Of a stretch of 13,597 nucleotides of DNA, positions 7,928-13,597 are shown in pieces. Under the pieces are notes generated by a model that was not told the origin of the DNA, made no database searches, and saw only the letters and a list, made by a program, of their open reading frames with translations. The stretch's first letter is position 1. Each line of letters begins with the position of its first letter. The translations under genes and the position numbers were made by a program. The stretch is from CAZXCQ01 sp964639275 (lineage in GTDB: Bacteria; Desulfobacterota; DSM-4660; Desulfatiglandales; Desulfatiglandaceae), in contig CAZXCQ010000179.1 in NCBI GenBank assembly GCA_964639275.1, forward strand, positions 1 to 13,597, in the 5' to 3' direction.

Positions 7928-8049
7928 TAGCTCCGGAAGACGGTACTGGGGTGAGAGGTACCTCTTTTACCATGAGGTTTTGACAGATCCGGTCACAAGC
8001 AAGAGAGTTTTTTGAGATTTTTTAGAGCACAAGCTTATGTGGATAAAGT

Positions 8050-8062
8050 GGATAGGGGACGC
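8050..8062 (+). repeat. Dispersed repeat core GGATAGGGGACGC, copy 1
   Basis: The same 12-base core GGATAGGGGACG recurs at 9575 and 10564. A second shared block (8092-8111, CGGATCATGGGTGGCTCCAT) matches 9589-9607 of copy 2 with one base missing and one substitution. The copies therefore look like differently deleted versions of one element, such as the end of a small transposon or a REP-type repeat. Confidence 0.6.
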
Positions 8063-8271
8063 TCGTGCAGAACGTGTTTGTAATCTTTTGTCGGATCATG
8101 GGTGGCTCCATACTACCGGTCAGTGACACTTTTTTCTTACGGGGACAGAAGGTAATGCTGAGTCATCATTGCCGCCCTCATCTTCTCGGCAGCGACCGGT
8201 AAGATTGATGTCCCGGATCGGGTGTGAACTGAGTTGCTCATGCAGCCGGCCAATCTAAAGAAGGCATCCGT

Positions 8272-8307
8272 CCTTATTAAAAGTTTCTTACGTTTTCTTT
8301 AATAAGG
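8272..8307. repeat. Perfect 10-bp inverted repeat ahead of the Fic gene
   Basis: CCTTATTAAA (8272-8281) and TTTAATAAGG (8298-8307) are exact complements with a 16-base spacer, ending 39 bases before the Fic start codon. There is no U-tract, so it reads more like an operator or leader hairpin than a terminator. Its role is not shown by sequence. Confidence 0.55.
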
Positions 8308-8346
8308 CCGTATGGTATTAAAAAAAGTTTAGGAGGGGCGCACCCT

Positions 8347-9510
8347 ATGAAGCGGGGACCGACTGAAGAGGAGGTGCTGATTTCGACAGTGGGCAATGAG
8401 CCGGTGCGGGCCTTTGTTCCGCGGCCCCTGCCTCCTGATCCGCCCCTCCGGATTGACGGCCCCCTGCGGGACCTGCTGGACAAGGCGCTCCTTGCGTTGG
8501 GCCGGCTGGACAGCATCAGCATTGTGGTTCCCGACATCCATCTCTTCCTCTACATGTATGTGCGCAAAGAGGCGGTGCTTTCCTCTCAGATTGAAGGGAC
8601 CCAGTCTTCCCTTTCAGACCTGCTTCTCTTCGAACTGGAAGAGGCCCCGGGCGTGCCCATGGACGATGTGGTTGAGGTCTCCAATTATGTGGCGGCCCTG
8701 GACCTTGGGTTGAAGCGGCTTGGGGAGGGGTTGCCCATCTCGAACCGTTTGATCCGGGAAATCCACGGCGTTCTGCTCTCCAGGGGCCGCGGACAGCACA
8801 AGCATCCCGGAGAGTTCCGCCGCTCCCAGAACTGGATTGCCGGTACCCGGCCTGGAAACGCCCGGTTCGTTCCCCCTCCGCCCGACCGGATTCCGGATAC
8901 CATGTCCGCGTTTGAGCGTTTCCTGCACGATATGCCCGAGCAGACCCCGGTGCTCGTCAAGGCGGCCCTGGCGCATGGTCAGTTTGAAACCATCCACCCA
9001 TTCTTGGATGGGAACGGACGGGTCGGCCGCATCCTGATCCCGCTGCTGCTTCACGCCGAAGGAGTCCTCAGAAATCCCCTGCTCTATTTGAGCCTTTATT
9101 TCAAGAGGCGACGGCCCGAATACTACGATCTCCTAAATGAGGTTCGCACCGATGGCGATTGGGGGAGCTGGCTCCGATTCTTTGCGAAGGGCGTGCAGGA
9201 GATGGCTGAAAATGCCCTTCAGACCGCAAAGGCCCTCTTGGATGTCAGCAACGAGGACCAGACCCGGATCGAGCAATTGGGCAGGCTGTCAGGGTCGTGC
9301 CTTCAGGTCCACCATGCATTAAAGCGCCGGCCGGTCAACACCATTGCCGGTTTGAGCAGGGATACCGGCCTTTCTTTGCCCACCATCACAACGGTCCTTC
9401 GTAAGTTGGAAGAGATGGGGCTGGTAAGGGAAACCACAGGCCGAAAAAGAAACAGGGTGTTCACCTATGCCCGATATCTTGATATTCTTGTTGAGGGAAC
9501 CGTCCCGTGA
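8347..9510 (+). CDS. Fic family protein (class II AMPylase) with C-terminal winged helix
   Basis: This complete 387-aa protein carries the Fic catalytic motif HPFLDGNGRVGR at residues 217-228. His217 is the catalytic base and the DGNGR loop holds the nucleotide phosphates. Fic enzymes usually transfer AMP from ATP to a hydroxyl side chain of a target protein. An N-terminal inhibitory helix motif, SSQIEG (79-84, fitting S/T-xxx-E-G/N), classes it as class II, self-inhibited through Glu83. Residues about 330-375 form a winged helix-turn-helix (IAGLSRDTGLSLPTITTVLR), suggesting DNA binding or autoregulation. The ATG at 8347 follows a strong AGGAGG (8331-8336). The stop overlaps a GTG that begins an hsdR remnant, so this Fic was once cotranscribed with type I restriction genes, a common arrangement. 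The gene is more GC-rich than the region upstream. It is apparently intact; its target protein is unknown. Confidence 0.95.
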   Translation: MKRGPTEEEVLISTVGNEPVRAFVPRPLPPDPPLRIDGPLRDLLDKALLALGRLDSISIVVPDIHLFLYMYVRKEAVLSSQIEGTQSSLSDLLLFELEEAPGVPMDDVVEVSNYVAALDLGLKRLGEGLPISNRLIREIHGVLLSRGRGQHKHPGEFRRSQNWIAGTRPGNARFVPPPPDRIPDTMSAFERFLHDMPEQTPVLVKAALAHGQFETIHPFLDGNGRVGRILIPLLLHAEGVLRNPLLYLSLYFKRRRPEYYDLLNEVRTDGDWGSWLRFFAKGVQEMAENALQTAKALLDVSNEDQTRIEQLGRLSGSCLQVHHALKRRPVNTIAGLSRDTGLSLPTITTVLRKLEEMGLVRETTGRKRNRVFTYARYLDILVEGTVP

Positions 9511-9569
9511 AGCCGATAGAGATCTCCGAAAAATCCTTTGAAGATGCCATCGAGGCTGAACTGCTTTAG
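9507..9569 (+). pseudogene. hsdR: 5' remnant of type I restriction endonuclease subunit R (20 codons)
   Basis: Directly overlapping the Fic stop as GTGA, a GTG opens a frame of 20 codons reading MKPIEISEKSFEDAIEAELL before a TAG (9567-9569). This closely resembles the extreme N-terminus of type I restriction R subunits, normally around 1000 residues. The similarity ends at the point where the sequence becomes the repeat TAGGGTAGGGATAGGGGACG, so the gene was evidently broken there and the rest lost. No HsdM or HsdS sequence is visible in the window. The assignment rests on a short match plus the well-known Fic/hsdR gene order. Confidence 0.7.
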
Positions 9570-9574
9570 GGTAG

Positions 9575-9626
9575 GGATAGGGGACGGTCGGATCATGGTG
9601 GTTCCATTGGTTCTGAACCAAGGCAA
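9575..9626 (+). repeat. Dispersed repeat core, copy 2 (with flanking shared blocks)
   Basis: GGATAGGGGACG lies at 9575-9586. It is followed by CGGATCATGGTGGTTCCAT (9589-9607), shared with copy 1, and ACCAAGGCAA (9617-9626), shared with copy 3 at 10617-10626. A 7-bp inverted repeat TTGGTTC-T-GAACCAA sits at 9607-9621. The copy begins just where the hsdR remnant stops, suggesting it marks the breakpoint. Confidence 0.6.
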
Positions 9627-9744
9627 CAGATCGAAATGGTTTGAGAAGCAAGAAAAATTTGTCCTCCCTGCGGGGCCTGTTCCCCCAAAGCCCGGAATCC
9701 GGTGAGATCATAAGTTCTGGCTGAGGGTCAAAGCGTGGAAAAGA

Positions 9745-9776
9745 AAAGGGGTCGGCCCTGTTGGGCCAACCCCTTT
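9745..9776 (-). terminator. Rho-independent terminator after the tRNA-Leu fragment
   Basis: AAAGGGGTCGGCCC (9745-9758) and GGGCCAACCCCTTT (9763-9776) form a 14-bp stem with one mismatch and a 4-base loop. On the minus strand it is followed by a T-rich tail (CCCCTTTTCTTTTCC). It lies 9 bases downstream of the tRNA CCA end, where a tRNA gene's own terminator would sit. Confidence 0.8.
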
Positions 9777-9785
9777 CAATCGTTG

Positions 9786-9842
9786 TGGTGCCGAAGGGGG
9801 GACTCGAACCCCCACAGGCCTGCGCCCACTAGACCCAGAACC
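9786..9842 (-). pseudogene. 3' fragment of a tRNA-Leu gene (likely attachment-site scar)
   Basis: Read on the minus strand, the segment gives the 3' side of an anticodon stem (TCTAG), a long leucine-type variable arm (TGGGCGCAGGCCTGTG), a perfect T-arm (GGGGGTTCGAGTCCCCC), the acceptor strand CTTCGGC and an encoded ACCA. The 5' half is absent: no matching GCCGAAG acceptor strand, D-arm or 5' anticodon stem occurs upstream (9843-9900). A tRNA gene cut near the anticodon loop with an intact 3' end is the typical att repeat left at the far end of an element integrated by a tyrosine recombinase. The adjacent terminator suggests the host side lies below 9786 and the element side above 9842. The isotype is judged from the long variable arm. 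Confidence 0.75.
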
Positions 9843-9853
9843 GGATTAATTGT

Positions 9854-10168
9854 TTATGATAATTCCCATTCTTCCCGAAAAGCCCCTCTCATATCACGGG
9901 CGCCATGGATTACAGCAAGGATTTCAATATCATCTGCCCCAATGATTCGATAGACGATCCTGTGGTTTCCGTAGATCACTTCTCTAAATCTGGGATCGTC
10001 AAGCTCCAGTACAGTACGACCACATCGAGGCATATTCTCAAGCTTTTTTGTTGAATGGACAAGTGCCTTTACATATCTCGCAGCATATACCTTAGAATCT
10101 TTCGAGATATAATCGAAAACAGCCTGTAGATTCTTGCTCGCCTTGTCGGTCCACCTTAGCTTGCCCAT
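9854..10168 (-). CDS. RelE/ParE-type toxin of a type II toxin-antitoxin pair
   Basis: This 104-aa protein has the RelE/ParE fold signature. It starts LRWTDKASKNLQAVFDYISK, has the central LENMPRCGRTV (about 53-63), then FREVIYGNHRIVYRI (about 71-85) and the C-terminal strand IEILAVIHGARD (about 81-92). The spacing of RE...YRI.Y....V.H.R is that of ParE/RelE family toxins. Such toxins either poison DNA gyrase (ParE) or cleave mRNA on the ribosome (RelE); the sequence alone does not decide which. The start overlaps the antitoxin gene by 13 bases, the normal coupled order with antitoxin first. The gene sits immediately inside the tRNA-Leu fragment, ending 12 bases from it, which fits a stabilising module at the end of an integrated element. 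Confidence 0.9.
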   Translation of the reverse strand: MGKLRWTDKASKNLQAVFDYISKDSKVYAARYVKALVHSTKKLENMPRCGRTVLELDDPRFREVIYGNHRIVYRIIGADDIEILAVIHGARDMRGAFREEWELS

Positions 10169-10341
10169 TGGTCGACTCGTTCGAGGAGCTCTTCAGTGGT
10201 GATCAGTCTGCCCGCTTCTGCATCTTTAAGACCCTCAAAGACCTGGGCAACCAGATCTATCCTGTACATGATGTCCTCGACGGTGCAACCTTCCGGTAAG
10301 CGTTTGATTGATTCGATGGCCGTTTCTTTCAGCAGGTTCAT
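10156..10341 (-). CDS. Antitoxin partner of the RelE/ParE toxin
   Basis: This 61-aa acidic helical protein (MNLLKETAIESIKRLPEGCT, then VEDIMYRIDLVAQVFEGLKD and AEAGRLITTEELLERVDQW) matches a common family of small antitoxins located upstream of ParE/RelE toxins. The ATG at 10341 has a very good ribosome site AAGGAG (complement of 10348-10353) with a 6-base spacer. The family motif pattern (LP...EDI.YR.... GL.DA..GR.IT.EE...R...W) is clear. No obvious DNA-binding domain is present in so short a chain, so autoregulation, if it occurs, would depend on a mini-motif or on the toxin complex. The upstream bases are AT-rich and probably contain the promoter. Confidence 0.85.
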   Translation of the reverse strand: MNLLKETAIESIKRLPEGCTVEDIMYRIDLVAQVFEGLKDAEAGRLITTEELLERVDQWAS

Positions 10342-10650
10342 AAAAAACTCCTTGGAAGTAAATAAAATATGGTATCTTTCTTAACCGATTATGGGAGGAG
10401 AAGCGTGTGACTCTTTGAATTCTGCCGGAAATTCTTTAAAAAATCAAATCATTTGATTACCCTCCCGCACTGACCCATATCAGACCATCCACATGATTCC
10501 CCAAGGCTGCGAGGGCCTCATAGCAAAGCCTGGCAGTGGTACTGGAGGTGATGCAATCGCAGGGGATAGGGGACGCCTGTGGAGAACCGGTGAGTCCCGT
10601 CTGGGTCCCGGGTCGGACCAAGGCAAAAGGGCGATGCCATCCTTGCGGCC
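10342..10650. other. Gap with AT-rich promoter area, a palindrome and a repeat copy
   Basis: The first 60 bases upstream of the antitoxin are AT-rich and likely carry the toxin-antitoxin promoter. A 17-base palindrome AATCAAAT-C-ATTTGATT lies at 10442-10458, about 100 bases from the antitoxin start, too far to be confidently called its operator. The third copy of the dispersed repeat begins at 10564. I see no gene here. Confidence 0.5.
10564..10626 (+). repeat. Dispersed repeat core, copy 3
   Basis: GGATAGGGGACGC (10564-10576) repeats the core of copies 1 and 2. The block ACCAAGGCAA (10617-10626) repeats 9617-9626 at a spacing of 53 bases from the core, against 42 in copy 2. Shortly after it begins the 118-codon ORF of unknown function, whose open frame extends back into this copy. 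Confidence 0.55.
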
Positions 10651-11007
10651 ATGGATCAGGCCCTGAAATGGCGCGAACAGGGCCGTTGCATTGAGCAAAA
10701 GACCCGTGACCTTGCGGAATTGAGGGTGGAGTTGAAGCAGGCCGACAGGTTGAAGCTTCTCAAGGACCGTTTTAATTCATACTATGAAAGACAGATGCCG
10801 GCAGAAATGCTTACCGGTGCTCTTGGATCTGCATTGCAGGAGCAGAAAGACCAGAAACTGGTCCATGTCTACAGATGGTTATCAGAGCTTTGGAAGAAAT
10901 TCAGGCCTGAAGGCAGATGGCGGATTCTGCTTGATGAGAAAGGGATATTAAGGGTTGCAAGCGACAAGAGACATTATGATTTCGCGCATCTGAGGGGTGG
11001 AAGTTAA
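10651..11007 (+). CDS. Hypothetical protein, possibly a 5'-truncated gene remnant
   Basis: I do not recognise this 118-aa product. Its first half (about 1-60) is highly charged and predicted helical, with heptad-like spacing (CIEQKTRDLAELRVELKQAD). The second half has hydrophobic and aromatic residues (LVHVYRWLSELWKKFRPEGR). The last 30 residues look like short beta strands (WRILLDEKGILRVAS). No ribosome site precedes the ATG at 10651. The same frame stays open upstream to a TGA at 10591, with protein-like residues GDAILAAMDQALKW running across the ATG. This suggests the real gene once started further up and was cut by the recombination that left the repeat copy at 10564. It could still be expressed as a small protein. 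Confidence that it is coding at all is moderate. Confidence 0.5.
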   Translation: MDQALKWREQGRCIEQKTRDLAELRVELKQADRLKLLKDRFNSYYERQMPAEMLTGALGSALQEQKDQKLVHVYRWLSELWKKFRPEGRWRILLDEKGILRVASDKRHYDFAHLRGGS

Positions 11008-11520
11008 GAAAACCTTAGCCCCGATAATCGTTTCGATCTATCTGGCTGATATTTAATAACATTTCAGCTTCGAAAGGCTGAGGTCAATGGCAGGTATGTC
11101 AAATTTTTGGTGATGCTGAATCTTTGAGATATCCAGACGAAAGCTTCTGCGCGATACGAAGCCTATCCGTCCTTATGACGACTCTCCCATCGCTCATATC
11201 GATCTGAAAAAAACCATCGACAGAGGTCTAATCAAAGGGTCTGGCCTCTGCAATGCAGTCTCCTTGCGGTGGTCACATCCAATTTGCTGTGAACTTCGAA
11301 ATGTGCTAAACTTGTTACAAAATTTGGATTGTTCTGGATAAAACGACCTCTAATAGACCAGTTTTTCTTCACATACAGCCCTTTCCGGCATTTCGTAGGA
11401 ATAATGCGCCGACCAACCAATTAACCTCTATTCGTTAGGATAGCCATGGAAAAACACTGCAGAATGTGCATGCCAATCTCCTGACGGAATGATGCCCTCC
11501 TGTTGGGAGCCTCGAGCGTA
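11008..11520. other. Intergenic region, no gene recognised
   Basis: About 500 bases without a convincing reading frame on either strand. There is a small hairpin CAGCTTCGAAAGGCTG (11067-11082). A minus-strand frame of 62 codons at 11232-11420 has no recognisable features. The promoter for the downstream riboswitch and cyclase gene is expected near the right end. Confidence 0.5.
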
Positions 11521-11640
11521 CCACAAAATAAAGGCAAACCCGTTGTGAGATTGAGAACGGAAAGCCACGGGTCTTATTATTCCCCGTTGAGACTCTTTTA
11601 AGCTATCCTGTTATTGAAAGATAGCTGGGTTGCCGATTGT
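11521..11640 (+). promoter_or_regulatory. Candidate GEMM-type (cyclic dinucleotide) riboswitch upstream of the cyclase gene
   Basis: In the correct order the leader contains GGCAAACC (11533-11540), ACGGAAAGCCACGGGTCT (11557-11574) and GATAGCTGGGTTGCCGA (11620-11636). These correspond to the conserved GGCAAACC, ACGCAAAGCCACGGGTCT and GATAGC-GGGTTACCGA blocks of GEMM-I riboswitches, which bind c-di-GMP or, in some deltaproteobacteria, cAMP-GMP. GTCT (11571-11574) can pair with AGAT (11619-11622) as the P3 base. Departures from the consensus are one change in ACGCAAAGCC, a P2 loop that is not a GNRA tetraloop, and a longer P3 insert. AGCTATC (11601-11607) perfectly complements GATAGCT (11620-11626) and could form an alternative fold. 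GCCGA (11632-11636) can also pair with TCGGC (11673-11677), which is followed by TTTTT, a possible weak terminator before the cyclase start. Confidence 0.6.
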
Positions 11641-11730
11641 GACTTCGGAAAGGTGAGGTTAAGGCAGTTAGTTCGGCTTTTTGTTTAAGAACGGTTAGAC
11701 AGAGCTGATACACAATCGTGAGGTAATGTG

Positions 11731-13597
11731 ATGAAATGCTCAAGATGCCAGACAGAAAATCCAGATGAGAACAAGTTCTGTTTTGAGTGTGGTAGTAAAC
11801 TATTTTTGATCTGCCCTCAATGCGAAGCTGAGTTTCCCTTTGGCCATAAATTCTGCGGCAAATGTGGCCAGGACTTAAGGGTAGTGCCTGAAACAAAAAA
11901 GACTGTGTCAAAAGCCGAGGGAGAGAGAAAATACGTCACCGTTCTCTTCTCTGACCTGTCCGGCTATACGGCCATGTCTGAAACACTCGACCCTGAAGAG
12001 GTAAAAGAGATCATCAGTCGTATATTCGGGGAGATCGCACAGGTGATAGCCAAATACGAAGGGTTCATAGAGAAGTTTGTGGGCGATGCCGTTATGGCGC
12101 TCTTTGGGGTGCCAAAGGCCCATGAAGATGATCCGGTGCGGGCGATCCTGGCAGCCCGTGAGATACATGATCTCGTAGAGGCCCTGAGCCCTGGTTTGGA
12201 AAAAAGGATTGGCCGATCCATTTCTATGCATACCGGTATCAACACAGGTCTTGTGGTTACCGGTGAAGTCAACATGGAAAAGGGAACTCACGGGGTAGCC
12301 GGAGATGCAATCAATCTAGCATCACGACTTCAAGGCCTCGCCAAGAAGGGAGAGATATTAGTAGGGCACGACACGTATCGCCAGACAGAAGGGCATTTCT
12401 CATTTGAATCCATGGAACCCGTCACGGTCAAGGGCAAGGCTGATCCTGTGCAGGTCCACAGAGTATTATCCCAAAAAGAGAGACCTGTTACGACCCACCG
12501 TCTTTCCGGCCTCAGGGCGAAGCTCATCGGAAGAAAAGGTGAGATGGATGAGCTGGGCAATGCGGTTGAAAGACTTCGAGGCGGCAAAGGCAGCATCTTT
12601 TCCATTTGCGGCGATGCAGGTACGGGAAAGAGCCGGCTGATGGAGGACTTCAAGGCGACCCTCGATTTGAGGGAGATTCAATGGATTGAAGGGCATGCCT
12701 ACGCCTACGCTCAGACCATCCCCTATTTCCCGTTGATCAACTTTCTTAATGGAATTTTCCACATTGAGGAAAAAGACTCATCTGAAAAAATCAAGGAAAA
12801 AATCGAGGCCGGGATCAAAGACATTACAGAGAACGGCAAGGAGATGGTTCCTTATGTGGGCAATCTATACGCACTACCTTACCCCGAATTGAAGGACGTG
12901 AGCGCTGAGTTATGGAAGCACCGGCTGGAGCAAGCCGTTCAAACGATTCTTACCGCCCTGGCCAAAAGAGCGCCTACGATATTTTTTCTGGAAGACCTCC
13001 ACTGGGCCGACCGTTCCTTTGTGGAACTGCTCCGCCGGGCATTGTTGGAGATCCGCCAACCCGCCATTGTGCTCTGTTTATACCGGCCCGCATTCAGTCT
13101 CTTTACCAGCCATCAGCTGACCCGTGTCGGCGAATTCTACCGTGAGATTCGACTCCAGGACCTATCCCTTTCTGATGCCCAGCAAATGCTGAAATCCGTC
13201 CTCAAGACAGAGAACATCCCCTCCGAGCTGAAGAGATGGGTTCAGAACAAGACAGAAGGAAATCCCTTTTACCTGGAGGAATTGGTCAACACATTGATTG
13301 AATCCGAGGTCCTGATTCGGGAAAACGGTGACTGGAAGATCACAAGGCCAATCAAAGAAACAGACATATCCTCCTCTATCCACGGCCTGATTTCGGGCAG
13401 ACTGGATCGCTTGGAAAAGGAGACAAAACGGATTCTCCAGGAGGCATCGGTGATTGGCAGGGCCTTTCTCTACGAGATTCTTATGCAGGTCACGGAACTG
13501 GAAGACCGGATTGATCACGGACTCAGTACCTTGGAGCGGCTGGACCTGATTCGAACCCGTTCATTTGAGCCGGACCTGGAGTATATGTTCAAGCACC
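11731..13597 (+). CDS. Double zinc-ribbon class III nucleotide cyclase fused to AAA/STAND ATPase (partial, runs off window)
   Basis: The frame from ATG 11731 is open for 622 codons to the window end. Residues 3-20 and 28-45 are two Cys4 zinc ribbons (CSRC...CFEC, CPQC...CGKC). Residues about 65-250 are a class III adenylate/guanylate cyclase domain. It has metal aspartates in FSDLS (D75) and VGD (D119), the purine-selecting Lys115 in EKFVGD, and Asn195/Arg199 in NLASR; Lys115 favours ATP. Residues about 263 onward form a large ATPase with Walker A GDAGTGKS (294-301) and Walker B IFFLEDLHWAD (417-427), as in AAA_16/STAND regulators. The order cyclase-ATPase resembles mammalian soluble adenylyl cyclase and many bacterial relatives. 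No signal peptide or membrane segment is seen, so it is cytoplasmic. GAGGT (11720-11724) is a good ribosome site. The C-terminus, usually TPR repeats, lies outside. A GEMM-like leader precedes it. Confidence 0.93.
   Translation, partial: MKCSRCQTENPDENKFCFECGSKLFLICPQCEAEFPFGHKFCGKCGQDLRVVPETKKTVSKAEGERKYVTVLFSDLSGYTAMSETLDPEEVKEIISRIFGEIAQVIAKYEGFIEKFVGDAVMALFGVPKAHEDDPVRAILAAREIHDLVEALSPGLEKRIGRSISMHTGINTGLVVTGEVNMEKGTHGVAGDAINLASRLQGLAKKGEILVGHDTYRQTEGHFSFESMEPVTVKGKADPVQVHRVLSQKERPVTTHRLSGLRAKLIGRKGEMDELGNAVERLRGGKGSIFSICGDAGTGKSRLMEDFKATLDLREIQWIEGHAYAYAQTIPYFPLINFLNGIFHIEEKDSSEKIKEKIEAGIKDITENGKEMVPYVGNLYALPYPELKDVSAELWKHRLEQAVQTILTALAKRAPTIFFLEDLHWADRSFVELLRRALLEIRQPAIVLCLYRPAFSLFTSHQLTRVGEFYREIRLQDLSLSDAQQMLKSVLKTENIPSELKRWVQNKTEGNPFYLEELVNTLIESEVLIRENGDWKITRPIKETDISSSIHGLISGRLDRLEKETKRILQEASVIGRAFLYEILMQVTELEDRIDHGLSTLERLDLIRTRSFEPDLEYMFKH

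Larger units (their letters stand above)
7290..8346. other. Intergenic region without a convincing gene; repeat-rich
   Basis: This 1 kb separates the minus-strand methyltransferase operon from the plus-strand Fic gene. It has three parts. The first (7290-7480) is AT-rich and must hold the operon promoter, although no clear -35/-10 pair stands out. The second (about 7740-7970) is dense in inverted repeats. The third (about 8040-8160) looks like pieces of a dispersed element, including a copy of GGATAGGGGACG and a stretch GTGACACTTTTTTCTTACGG. Several open frames of 60-100 codons exist, but none has recognisable protein features. Confidence 0.6.

Noticed and set aside
7785..7973. Minus-strand 62-codon frame across the hairpin cluster
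   Set aside because: It is composed of inverted repeats and low-complexity Pro/Ser sequence; more likely the translation of a structured repeat.
9735..9953. Plus-strand frame of 72 codons containing RRGDSNPHRPAPTRPR
   Set aside because: This is the antisense translation of the tRNA-Leu 3' end, a familiar false protein.
10442..10458. 17-base palindrome as toxin-antitoxin operator
   Set aside because: It lies about 100 bases upstream of the antitoxin start with no second copy nearer; chance in AT-rich sequence is possible.
1..13597. CRISPR array
   Set aside because: No regularly spaced direct repeats were seen anywhere in the window.

Overview
The window reads as a decayed defence island in a Gram-negative bacterium, most likely a deltaproteobacterium (Desulfobacterota) or close relative. 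That placement is an inference from the style of the genes (a double zinc-ribbon nucleotide cyclase fused to a large ATPase, a GEMM-like leader, mixed base composition). No taxonomic marker gene is present.

Left part, minus strand, 7289 down to 37: one long gene train. It starts with a DUF4007-like protein, then a small protein shaped like a P-loop ATPase but without a Walker A motif (BrxF-like in outline). Next is a very large Eco57I-type (type IIG / PglX-like) adenine methyltransferase, overlapping the previous gene by ATGA. These three look like a compact restriction-modification or BREX-like unit. The methyltransferase is cut by a single in-frame TGA between its SAM-binding motif I and its catalytic NPPW motif. 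Seven bases after it lies the start of a DUF1016/YhcG-type nuclease pseudogene with a TGG-to-TGA change and no C-terminal half. Then come an SMC/ABC-like AAA ATPase and a DUF4276 (possibly Toprim-like) partner that starts inside the ATPase stop codon and is itself cut short at the window edge.

Middle, 7290-8346: about 1 kb without a convincing gene, containing a dense cluster of inverted repeats (7807-7965) and pieces of a dispersed repeat. Then a complete class II Fic AMPylase (8347-9510, plus strand), followed in GTGA overlap by only the first 20 codons of a type I restriction subunit (hsdR). That remnant ends where a copy of the repeat core GGATAGGGGACG begins. The core occurs three times (about 8050, 9575, 10564), twice beside broken genes.

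Right of this, a terminator and the 3' half of a tRNA-Leu gene (9745-9842, minus) look like the attachment-site scar of an integrative element. A ParE/RelE-type toxin-antitoxin pair sits directly on the presumed element side (9854-10341). A 118-codon ORF of unknown function (10651-11007) may be a 5'-truncated remnant.

The right end (11521-13597) is a different kind of locus: a GEMM-like (cyclic dinucleotide) riboswitch candidate ahead of a large signalling protein. That protein has two zinc ribbons, a class III nucleotide cyclase domain and an AAA/STAND-type ATPase, and it runs off the window. Apart from this protein and the Fic and toxin-antitoxin genes, almost every defence gene carries a visible lesion.
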